64,000 nucleotides of DNA from SG8-30 sp963695155 (lineage in GTDB: Bacteria > Pseudomonadota > Gammaproteobacteria > Steroidobacterales > Steroidobacteraceae). The notes under the pieces are model-generated. The model did no database searches, was not told the origin of the DNA, and saw only the letters and a list, made by a program, of their open reading frames with translations. A program made the position numbers and the translations under genes. This document shows, in pieces, positions 1 to 8,139 of the stretch (position 1 is its first letter; each line of letters begins with the position of its first letter). The DNA lies in NCBI GenBank assembly GCA_963695155.1, contig CAVOGD010000003.1, positions 124,001-188,000 on the forward strand. Direction: 5' to 3'.

Positions 1-1046
1 TCCACATGGAAGTCGGCCAGCCCTCGGCCGGCGCGCCGCGCCTGGCGCTGGAAGCCGCCGCGCGCGCCATGCGCACGGACAAGCTGGGCTACTGGGAGAG
101 CGGTGCGCTGAAGGAGCGCATCGCCCGGCACTACCTCGACTGGTACGGCGTCGAGGTCACTCCGGAGCGGGTCGTGCTGACGCCCGGCGCCTCGGGCGCA
201 CTGGTGCTGGCGTTCACGGTGCTGCTGGATCCGGGCGACCGCGTCGCAATGGGCCGTCCGGGCTACCCGGCCTACCGCAACGTACTGCGCGCGCTGGGCA
301 TGGTCCCGGTCGAGCTGCCCTGCGGCGCCGAGACGCACTTCCAGCCGACCGCAGCGATGATCGAGGAGCTGGATCCAGCGCCGGCCGCATTGATCGTGGC
401 GAGCCCGGCCAATCCGACCGGCAGCATGCTCGGCCGGGCGGAACTCTCCGCGCTGGTGGACGTGTGCCGACGGCGGCGCATTGCGCTGGTCTCGGACGAG
501 ATCTATCACGGCATCACTTACGGCCCGGCCGGCGTCTCGGCGCTGGAGCTGGACGAATCGCCGGTGGCCATCAACAGCTTCTCGAAATACTGGTGCATGA
601 CCGGCTGGCGCCTGGGCTGGCTGATCGCGCCGGCGGGACTGGTCGAGGCGATGAACAGCTATGCCGGCAACCTGTTCCTGACGCCGTCCGCGCTGTCGCA
701 GCATGCGGCGCTGGCGGCCATGGAGGCCGACGAAGAGCTGTCGCGGCACATCGTGACCTACGCCGACAACCGGCGCACGGTCATGGCGGCGCTGCAGGGA
801 CTGGGCATCACCGGCATCGCGCCGGCCGACGGCGCGTTCTATGCCTACGCGGAGGTCGGGCACCTGACCGACGACTCGCTGGGTTTCTGCAGGCGGTTGC
901 TCGAGGACACCGGCGTGGCGTTCAACACCGGCCTGGACTTCGATCCCGTCGCGGGGCGGCGCACGATCCGCATCTCCTTCGCGGTGTCGCGCGAGGAGAC
1001 ACGCGAGGCCTTGGACCGATTCTCGAACTGGCTGGCCAAACAATAG
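1..1046 (+). CDS. Pyridoxal-phosphate aminotransferase, class I/II (5' end cut by window)
   Basis: This is a fold-type I PLP aminotransferase missing its N-terminus. The frame is open to base 1, and the visible ATG at base 6 sits in the MEVGQPS segment, which in this family lies some 30-40 residues in. Visible motifs, numbered from that Met, are SPANPTG (Asn137), SDEIYHG (Asp164, pairs with the PLP ring) and SFSKYWCMTGWRLGW, with Lys194 as the Schiff-base lysine. About 347 residues are seen of a usual 380-390. The substrate cannot be read from sequence; aspartate/alanine-type transaminases are the closest by motif. The gene stands alone: the downstream gene is an unrelated autotransporter 300 bp away. 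Confidence 0.9.
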   Translation, partial: HMEVGQPSAGAPRLALEAAARAMRTDKLGYWESGALKERIARHYLDWYGVEVTPERVVLTPGASGALVLAFTVLLDPGDRVAMGRPGYPAYRNVLRALGMVPVELPCGAETHFQPTAAMIEELDPAPAALIVASPANPTGSMLGRAELSALVDVCRRRRIALVSDEIYHGITYGPAGVSALELDESPVAINSFSKYWCMTGWRLGWLIAPAGLVEAMNSYAGNLFLTPSALSQHAALAAMEADEELSRHIVTYADNRRTVMAALQGLGITGIAPADGAFYAYAEVGHLTDDSLGFCRRLLEDTGVAFNTGLDFDPVAGRRTIRISFAVSREETREALDRFSNWLAKQ

Positions 1047-1345
1047 ACCGGGTTCAAACTGGTAGCCGGCTCCGCGCGAAATGCCTGCGCCGCTGGCGCA
1101 TTGCCGATGAAACGCTCCCGCCTACGTCTTCTACGACTTCACAAGGCGCCAAGACCGTGCGAACAGGGATGTCATCGATCACGGTCCGGGCAGGTGTGCC
1201 TCGTGCGCCGACCCGCCAGCGCTAAAGAAAAACAGGTCTAGGGCTGGTATCAGGTCGGCGCCGTATCGTGCCCCGCGTCCAGCCCGTGCTTGGAAGGCGG
1301 GCAGCCTCGACCTGTCTGATCCGCCTCCGGAGCAAGGAGCGGATC
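1047..1345. other. Intergenic region, aminotransferase to autotransporter
   Basis: 299 bp without a convincing gene. Overlapping open frames on either strand are composition shadows. The only clear signal is the Shine-Dalgarno AAGGAG at 1334-1339, which fixes the start of the next gene. I see no convincing promoter or terminator. Confidence 0.6.
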
Positions 1346-4300
1346 ATGTCCAGGCGCAAGACCATGTCGGCCAGGCGGCCGTTTGCACAGCTGTGCCCGG
1401 CTCAGGAACACGGCGCAAAGGTGCCGGCTGTGCGTGTTGCCGTACAGGGTCGCCTGTGCAGCGCCCTGGTGGCCGCGCTGCTCCCGGCGGCCCTGCTGCT
1501 GCCGGCGCCGGCGACGGCGCAAGTCGGCAGCTGCACCTTCGACGCGGGTGTCTGGACCTGCAGCGGCGAGCATCCGGACGGTCTCACGTTTGGTACCGGC
1601 ACGACGCTCGACCTGAGGGCGGTGATCGGCGAGATTGCACCGGCCGCCGGGCCGGGCGTGTACTTCTACAGCGTGACGGGCGGCCGCCTCACGCTGATCG
1701 CGGGCGCGCCGGCCAGCGGTCTGCAAGTCACGACTGACGGCGCTGGCGCCCAGGGCCTGATCGCCCTGAGCGCGGGCGCCAATTCGGGCATCGACCACAT
1801 TCCCCCGCTCGGCCTGTTGATCCCCGCGGGCGGTATCGGCGCCGGTGGTGCGGTGACGGTCGAAAACCACGCCAGCATCACGACGACCGGCAACGCGGCG
1901 TTCGGCATCGAGGCGCAGAACCAGACCGGCAGCTATCACCCGTCGGTGGAGGCCTCATTGCGGACGTTTGACGCCAGTGGGGTAGCCTATGAAGTCGTAT
2001 CGGTCGGCGGCGACCCGGACAACGTCGGCGTCGAAGTGGCAGGCAGCAACGGCGGCACATTCACGCTGTATGCGGACGGCACGTACGACTTCGATCCCGG
2101 CGACATCTTCGACGGGCTCGGACCGGACGAAGAACTGGCCACCTCCATCACCTACTTCGTGCACGCGAACGACCAGTCATTCGCCGCGGCGACCTTGACG
2201 ATCACGCGCACGGCCGACCGGGATGACAACCTGCAGACGTTACCGTCCGTCAGCTTCGGGGCATACGGTGTCGGCGGACTGGGAGAGGGCGCGGCAGCCC
2301 CGCTGTTTCCCGACATGCAGGCCTACGTGGATGGCTTGCTTGCCGACGCCGGCGTCGGCGGCGGCGACGGCGCGGCGATCGTCATCATCAACAATGGCCG
2401 GATCGAGACCTATGGCATCGGCTCGCACGGCGTCGTCTCGCGCACCGTCAGCAGCGCAGGCCCTGCCGGCATCGACGGCAATTTCTGGGGGCGGGTACCG
2501 ACGCCCGGCGGCGCCGGGGCCGACGGCGGCACCATTGAGGTGACCAACGACGGCGAGATCGTCACGCACGGCGTCGGCGCGGCCGGAATCGTCGCGACGA
2601 GCCGCGGCGGCACCGGTGGCCGCGGCGGCGAAGGCAGCACCTGGCGGTACGGCCGGCCCGGCGGCGAGGGCGGCCGCGGCGGCGACATTATCATCGCCGG
2701 CGATGGCGACATTCATACGGCCGGCGCCAATGCCAGCGGCGTCCTCGCGATGTCGGAAGGTGGCATCGGCGGGCTCGGCGGTGAAGGAGTTGGCTTCACC
2801 GGCGGCGCATTGGGTGGTACGGGCGGTGACGCCGGGTCTGTAACGATGACCGGAAACATCAACATCACCACCGGGGGACTGGCGTCGCACGGGATCTGGG
2901 CGCGCAGCGTCGGTGGCAGCGGGGGCCAGGGCGGCGCAGGTGGCTGGATCGGTACAGGCGACCCAGGCAGCGGCGGCGCTGCCGCCGATGGCGGTATCGT
3001 CAATATCCTGAGCGGTGGCGAGATCACGACCGGTGGCTACTTCTCGCACGGCATCTTCGGCCAGAGCATTGGCGGCTTCGGTGGCACTGGTGGCCAAGCC
3101 GTCAGCCTGCTCGTCGGCTGGGGCGGCGACGGCGGCAGCGCCGGCATCGGTGACCTGGTCGACATCGTCAACCTCGAATCCGGCCAGATTTCGACTGCGG
3201 GTCACTACTCGCACGGCATCCTTGCGCAGAGCATCGGCGGCGGCGGCGGCGACGGCGGCGCCGGCGTGGCGCTCGTCGTCGGCGTGGGCGGGGCCGCGGG
3301 TGCGGGCGGGCACGGCGGCGACGTCAACGTCCTGAACGAAGGCGGGATCTCGACCGGCGGCAATTCTGCACGCGGCATCTATGCGCAGTCCATCGGCGGC
3401 GGCGGTGGTGACGGCGGCGCGAGCGCCGGCATTGCGTCCATCGGCGGCTACGGTGGCGTCGGCAGCAATGCCGGAGATGTCTACGTCGGCAACAGCGGAC
3501 TGATCGAGACCGGGCAGGGCGAGACCGGCGGCAATTACTCGTACGGCATCATGGCCCAGAGCATCGGCGGCGGCGGCGGTGACGGCGGCTTCGCCGGCGG
3601 CATCGTCTCTCTCGGCGGCAGGGGCGCCGGCGGCGGCCTCGGGGGCGAGGTCACCATCGAGAACTTCGGCCGGATCCTCACGGGAGGCAACTGGGCGCAC
3701 AGCATCTTTGCGCAGAGCATCGGCGGCGGCGGCGGCAGCGGCGGCGGGTCCTTTGGCACGTGGTTCACGCTGGGCGGCAGGGGTGGCGCCGGCGACGACG
3801 CGGGTGACGTCACCATCACCAACCATGGCGAGATCATCACGACGGGTTTCGGCGCCCAGGGCATTCACGCCGAGAGCGTCGGCGGCGGCGGCGGCTCCGG
3901 CGGCTCGTCCATCGCAACCACCATCGCGGTGGGCGGCAGCGGCGGTGGCGGCGGTCTGGGCGGCGACGTGGACATCACCAACACCGGCAGCATCGATACG
4001 AGCGGCCACCTGGCGCAGGGCATCTTCGCCATGAGTGTCGGCGGCGGCGGCGGCAATGGCGGCAGCGCCGGATCGATGTTCGTCACGGTCGGCGGCAGGG
4101 GCGGCGCGGGCACCGACGGCGGCACGGTCGACGTCCTGAACAGCGGCCTGTTGACCACGCGTGGCAACAACTCGGCGGGCATCTTCGCGCAGAGCGTCGG
4201 CGGCAGTGGCGGCAACGGCGGCAATGCGACGGCCGTGCAGATCGCGCCCGTCATCTCCTTCACCTTCGCGCTGGGCGGGACGGGCGGCGCGGGCGGCGAC

Positions 4301-7300
4301 GGCGGCGCCGTCAACGTCGAGAACGAGAGCGCCGGCAGGATCGCCGTCTCCGGCAGCAACAGCCACGGCATCATGGCCCAGAGCGTGGGCGGCAGCGGCG
4401 GCTCAGGTGGCCACGCCACCACGATCTCGGCGGTGATCCCGGTCGAGGGCGTCGAAATCCCGACCATCACCGCCAACATCTCCATCGGCGGGCGGGGCGC
4501 CGGCGGCGGCGAGGCCGGCACGGTCGACGTCATCAATGATGGCGGGATACTGACCAGCGGCTTCCGCTCCTACGGCGTCTATGCGCAGAGCGTGGGCGGC
4601 AGCGGTGGCGATGGCGGCAACGCGACCAATATCCAGCTGGGCATTGACGCCGACATCTCCGCCAACGTGGCCATCGGCGGCGACGCCGGTGCCGGCGGCA
4701 TCGGCAACACCGTGACGGTCGGCAACACCGGCCTGATCCATACCCTTGGCGCTTACTCCAACGCCGTCTTTGCGCAGAGCGTGGGCGGCGGTGGCGGCGC
4801 CGGCGGCGACGCGACTACGGTCAGTCTCTCCATGACACCTCCGCCGACGAGTCCGACGGACCTCATCCCGACGCCCAGCATGTCATTCACGCTGGCAGTC
4901 GGCGGTGACGGCGGGACGGGCGGCATCGGCGGAGAGGTCTCCGTGACCAACGGCGGAACGATCGTCACCGAGGGCCACTTCGCCGCGGGCGTGATGGCCC
5001 AGAGTGTGGGCGGCAGCGGCGGCACGGGCGGCGATGCGCGTTCGGTCCAGGTGGACCTGAGCGCCAATCCGATGGACTTCATTCCCTGGCTCGACCTGAT
5101 CAGCTTCGACACCACGATGGTCTTCGGCGGGGACGGCGGCAGTGGCGGCCACGGCGGAGACGTCACGGCCACCAACGACAGCAACATCGAGACGTCCGGC
5201 GCCTTCGCGCACGGCATCGTGGCGCAGAGCATCGGCGGCGGCGGCGGGTCGGGCGGCAGCGCCATGACGTTCGAGTTCTCGAACACCGACCTGCCGATCC
5301 CGGAGATCCCGGTGCTCGACGACATTGTCGGCCTGACCAATATCGAGATGACCGTGCAGGGCAACGGCGGTGCGGGTGGTGACGGCGGCGTCGTCGAACT
5401 CTTCAGCACCGGCAACATCTGGACAGCAGGCCATTTCGCCATGGGCATCATCGCCCAGAGCATCGCCGGCGGCGGCGGCCTGGCCGGCATGTACAACCCG
5501 CACGGCATCACGGGCAGCGCGTTCGTCGACACGATGATCGGCATGCTGGTGGACACCGATGCCGGCATCAGCTTTGCCGGCAGCGTCGGGGGCGAGGGCA
5601 CGGCGGGCAGCGTGCTCGTCGAGCATACGGGCACCATCCGGACCCTGGGCGACGCCGCGCACGGCCTGTTCGCGCAGAGCGCGTCGGGTCAGGGCATCGC
5701 CGGCAACGTCAGCGTCACGCTTGACGGCTCGATCTTTGCGCTGGGCGACAGGTCATTCGGCATCTACGCGCAGAGCGGCGGTGGCGCAGGCAACGGCAAC
5801 ATCGAGCTGACGATCAATGGTGGCACCGTCGTGGGCGGCACCGGCCCGGGCGCCGGCATCTTCCTTGCCGGCGGAGACGACAACCGGGTGCTCAACCACG
5901 GCCTGATCACTTCGGCACCGGAGGTTCATGGTCATGCCATCATCGCAACGGGGGGCCATGAGTTCATCGAGAACTACGGCACGGTAACCGGCTCGGTGTA
6001 TCTCGGTGACGGCGCCAATCGCTTTGAGAATTACGGCGTCCTCAACACCGGCGTGTATTACGACATCGGCCCGGGCAACCTGCTGCTGAATGCGGGCGAC
6101 CTGGCCCCGGGCGGCGTCCAGAACCTCCTCACCACCAACCTGCTGGGCAACTTCGTGCAGGGCGCGAACGGCACGCTGTGGTACGACGTCGACTTCGGGT
6201 CGAACACCGCCGACCGGCTCAACATCAGCGGCACGGCGGAGCTCGGCGGCGCGCTGACGGTGCTCACCACGAACGCCGGGCGCATCATGCCGGGTTCGCA
6301 TCAGATAGCTTTGCTGACGAGCGCCGGCGGCATCAGCGGCAGCGGTCTCACGCTCGACGTGGCGCCGGCCGCCGTGGTCACTTACCAGCTGGCGGCGCCC
6401 AGCGCGAACGAGCGGTCGCTGCAGTACACCGTGGACTTCGCACCCGTCCAGCTGAACCTCAACCGGGCGGCAATCGGCGAGCACATCAACAACATCCAGC
6501 TCGCCGGCGGCAGCGACCTGATGGCGCCGCTGACCGAGTCGCTGGTCGCGATGCCCGACAGCGCAGCCCTGGGCGCAGCCTACGACCGGCTGTCCCCGGA
6601 GAGCCTCGCGCAGCCGCAAGCGGGCGCCGTCCTGTCCAGCGTGGAGTTCGGCGACGCGATGCTGAGCTGCCGTTCCCGGGACGGCCAGTTCCGCTTCGTC
6701 GCGGAGGACGAATGCGCCTGGATGCGGGCCAGCTATCGCGACCTGCAGCGGGACCCGGACAGCGCCAACCTGGGGTTCGAGGAAAGGACCGTCAGCGTCG
6801 CCTTCGGCTTCCAGAGAGCCGTCAGCGAACGCTGGCACGCCGGCCTGGCCATCTCCCTCGAGGAGGTTGCATCGCACACCGAAGCCCTCGCGACCAGCGA
6901 AGGCATGCGGGGGCAGGGCGGCTTCGTGCTGAAGGGCCACTACGGGGCGAACGTCCTCGCGGCGGGACTCAGCGGCGGATTCGCTTCCTTCGACAGCCGG
7001 CGCCGGATCGGCCTGCCGGTCGCGGGCGTCGAGGCCCGCGCCGATCACGGCCTGAGCTTCGTCGCCAGCCGGCTGCGCTGGGAGCGCCTGTTCGAGCGGG
7101 GCGACTGGTACCTGAAGCCCGGTGTCGACCTGGCGCTCACGCATCTCGATGCGGACGGGTTCCGGGAGTCCGGCGCCGGTGCGGCCAATCTGGAGGTGAG
7201 CGGGCACTCGGAGACCTATTTCAGCATCAGCCCGGCCCTGGAGATCGGCGGTGAGAGGACGATGGCCAACGGCCTGTTGCTGAGGCCCTTCGCGCAGCTG

Positions 7301-7540
7301 GGCGTCACGCATTTCCTGGCGGGTGATGATCCCGAGGTGTCCGCCATCTTCGAAGGCGCGCCGCAGGGCGTCTCCGCGTTCACCGTGCACGGCGACATGG
7401 ACGAGAGCTTCCTGGACGCCGCCGCGGGCGTGGACCTGCTGAGCCGGGGCGGCGCAGTGCTGCGCCTGAACTACGTGGGGCAGTTCTCGGACCGGACGGA
7501 CAGCCACGGCGTGTCCCTGCGGCTGTCCATGCCGTTGTAG
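1346..7540 (+). CDS. Giant glycine-repeat autotransporter (type Va secretion)
   Basis: A 2064-residue self-exported surface protein. The start at 1346 is chosen because AAGGAG lies six bases upstream; an in-frame ATG at 1268 lacks such a site. Residues 1-58 form a long signal peptide with a basic extended N-region (MSRRKTMSARR) and a hydrophobic core ending ATA-Q. About residues 205-290 resemble a VCBS/cadherin-like unit (GTYDFDPGD...SITYFV). Residues about 330-1485 hold some twenty units carrying an AQSIGGGGGDGG-type motif, followed by a parallel beta-helix-like linker. From about residue 1775 there is an autotransporter beta-domain ending SLRLSMPL, without the usual terminal Phe. No catalytic motif is visible in the passenger, so adhesion or biofilm is only a guess. 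No protease or chaperone gene is adjacent. Confidence 0.88.
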   Translation: MSRRKTMSARRPFAQLCPAQEHGAKVPAVRVAVQGRLCSALVAALLPAALLLPAPATAQVGSCTFDAGVWTCSGEHPDGLTFGTGTTLDLRAVIGEIAPAAGPGVYFYSVTGGRLTLIAGAPASGLQVTTDGAGAQGLIALSAGANSGIDHIPPLGLLIPAGGIGAGGAVTVENHASITTTGNAAFGIEAQNQTGSYHPSVEASLRTFDASGVAYEVVSVGGDPDNVGVEVAGSNGGTFTLYADGTYDFDPGDIFDGLGPDEELATSITYFVHANDQSFAAATLTITRTADRDDNLQTLPSVSFGAYGVGGLGEGAAAPLFPDMQAYVDGLLADAGVGGGDGAAIVIINNGRIETYGIGSHGVVSRTVSSAGPAGIDGNFWGRVPTPGGAGADGGTIEVTNDGEIVTHGVGAAGIVATSRGGTGGRGGEGSTWRYGRPGGEGGRGGDIIIAGDGDIHTAGANASGVLAMSEGGIGGLGGEGVGFTGGALGGTGGDAGSVTMTGNINITTGGLASHGIWARSVGGSGGQGGAGGWIGTGDPGSGGAAADGGIVNILSGGEITTGGYFSHGIFGQSIGGFGGTGGQAVSLLVGWGGDGGSAGIGDLVDIVNLESGQISTAGHYSHGILAQSIGGGGGDGGAGVALVVGVGGAAGAGGHGGDVNVLNEGGISTGGNSARGIYAQSIGGGGGDGGASAGIASIGGYGGVGSNAGDVYVGNSGLIETGQGETGGNYSYGIMAQSIGGGGGDGGFAGGIVSLGGRGAGGGLGGEVTIENFGRILTGGNWAHSIFAQSIGGGGGSGGGSFGTWFTLGGRGGAGDDAGDVTITNHGEIITTGFGAQGIHAESVGGGGGSGGSSIATTIAVGGSGGGGGLGGDVDITNTGSIDTSGHLAQGIFAMSVGGGGGNGGSAGSMFVTVGGRGGAGTDGGTVDVLNSGLLTTRGNNSAGIFAQSVGGSGGNGGNATAVQIAPVISFTFALGGTGGAGGDGGAVNVENESAGRIAVSGSNSHGIMAQSVGGSGGSGGHATTISAVIPVEGVEIPTITANISIGGRGAGGGEAGTVDVINDGGILTSGFRSYGVYAQSVGGSGGDGGNATNIQLGIDADISANVAIGGDAGAGGIGNTVTVGNTGLIHTLGAYSNAVFAQSVGGGGGAGGDATTVSLSMTPPPTSPTDLIPTPSMSFTLAVGGDGGTGGIGGEVSVTNGGTIVTEGHFAAGVMAQSVGGSGGTGGDARSVQVDLSANPMDFIPWLDLISFDTTMVFGGDGGSGGHGGDVTATNDSNIETSGAFAHGIVAQSIGGGGGSGGSAMTFEFSNTDLPIPEIPVLDDIVGLTNIEMTVQGNGGAGGDGGVVELFSTGNIWTAGHFAMGIIAQSIAGGGGLAGMYNPHGITGSAFVDTMIGMLVDTDAGISFAGSVGGEGTAGSVLVEHTGTIRTLGDAAHGLFAQSASGQGIAGNVSVTLDGSIFALGDRSFGIYAQSGGGAGNGNIELTINGGTVVGGTGPGAGIFLAGGDDNRVLNHGLITSAPEVHGHAIIATGGHEFIENYGTVTGSVYLGDGANRFENYGVLNTGVYYDIGPGNLLLNAGDLAPGGVQNLLTTNLLGNFVQGANGTLWYDVDFGSNTADRLNISGTAELGGALTVLTTNAGRIMPGSHQIALLTSAGGISGSGLTLDVAPAAVVTYQLAAPSANERSLQYTVDFAPVQLNLNRAAIGEHINNIQLAGGSDLMAPLTESLVAMPDSAALGAAYDRLSPESLAQPQAGAVLSSVEFGDAMLSCRSRDGQFRFVAEDECAWMRASYRDLQRDPDSANLGFEERTVSVAFGFQRAVSERWHAGLAISLEEVASHTEALATSEGMRGQGGFVLKGHYGANVLAAGLSGGFASFDSRRRIGLPVAGVEARADHGLSFVASRLRWERLFERGDWYLKPGVDLALTHLDADGFRESGAGAANLEVSGHSETYFSISPALEIGGERTMANGLLLRPFAQLGVTHFLAGDDPEVSAIFEGAPQGVSAFTVHGDMDESFLDAAAGVDLLSRGGAVLRLNYVGQFSDRTDSHGVSLRLSMPL
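2520..5800 (+). repeat. Degenerate tandem coding repeats, GGxGG/AQS units
   Basis: About twenty imperfect repeats of roughly 65-90 codons inside the autotransporter. Each unit has the order VxNxGxIxTxG, then SHGIxAQS, then a IGGGGGxGG run, then a variable hydrophobic stretch. Sequence divergence is highest in the hydrophobic spacers and lowest at AQS-GG. The repeated GGC/GGT codons give very high G+C and long false open frames on the opposite strand. Confidence 0.85.
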
Positions 7541-7623
7541 GCCGTCACGGGCCAGGCGTCGCTGCGAGATGCCGCGCCGAAGTCGCGGTAAACTACCGGG
7601 GTCGTCCACTCCGGAGCGAGGCC

Positions 7624-8112
7624 GTGGCCCGAAGCGTCCTGTTCGTCTGCACTGGCAACATCTGCCGCTCACCGACGGCAGAAGCCGTATTCCGCCAGTT
7701 GCTGGCGACCGAGGGCGGGGGCATCGATGTCACCGTGGATTCGGCGGGCACGCATGCGTACCACGTGGGCGATCCGCCCGACGGCCGCGCCACGGCTGCG
7801 GCGCGGCGCCGCGGCATCGCCATGGACAGCCTGCGGGCGCGCCTGGTGCGCGCGGGGGACTTCTCGCGCTTCGACCTCCTGCTGGCGATGGACAACGAGA
7901 ACCTGGCGCAGCTCCTGCGCATCGCGCCGCCGCAATATCGTGACCGGGTGCGTTTGTTCCTCGACTATGCCCCGGCCAGCGGGCGCCGCGAGGTGCCGGA
8001 TCCCTATTACGGGGGCGAGACCGGCTTCGAGGACGTGCTGGACCTGGTGGAGGAGGCCGCGCGCGGCCTGCTGGCAACGCTCACGGAAGACCAGCCGGGC
8101 ACCGCGCGCTGA
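7624..8112 (+). CDS. Low-molecular-weight protein-tyrosine phosphatase
   Basis: A 162-residue cytoplasmic phosphatase that removes phosphate from tyrosine through a cysteinyl intermediate. The P-loop C-x5-R is Cys9-TGNIC-Arg15 followed by Ser, and the general-acid loop is PDPYYGG near residue 125. Length is typical of the family (about 150-160). The start is GTG at 7624, giving ARSVLFVCTGN directly ahead of the P-loop, with GGAGCGAGG just upstream. The family serves Wzc-type exopolysaccharide kinase systems or arginine-phosphate and stress signalling; no kinase or polysaccharide gene is nearby, so the partner is unknown. Confidence 0.93.
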   Translation: MARSVLFVCTGNICRSPTAEAVFRQLLATEGGGIDVTVDSAGTHAYHVGDPPDGRATAAARRRGIAMDSLRARLVRAGDFSRFDLLLAMDNENLAQLLRIAPPQYRDRVRLFLDYAPASGRREVPDPYYGGETGFEDVLDLVEEAARGLLATLTEDQPGTAR

Positions 8113-8139
8113 CGCGGCGGTGCCCGCTGGTGGTGCCGC

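Noticed and set aside
2240..4366. Long open frames on the strand opposite the autotransporter
   Set aside because: They mirror the GGC/GGT repeat codons, contain only Ala/Asp/Arg/Val runs, and lack start signals or domains.
2520..5800. CRISPR-like or tandem-repeat array
   Set aside because: Repeats are in frame, degenerate, of variable length and coding; no constant repeat with unique spacers exists here or elsewhere in the window.
5753..7672. 639-residue minus-strand open frame under the autotransporter barrel
   Set aside because: It is the antisense of conserved barrel codons; no start signal and low-complexity composition.
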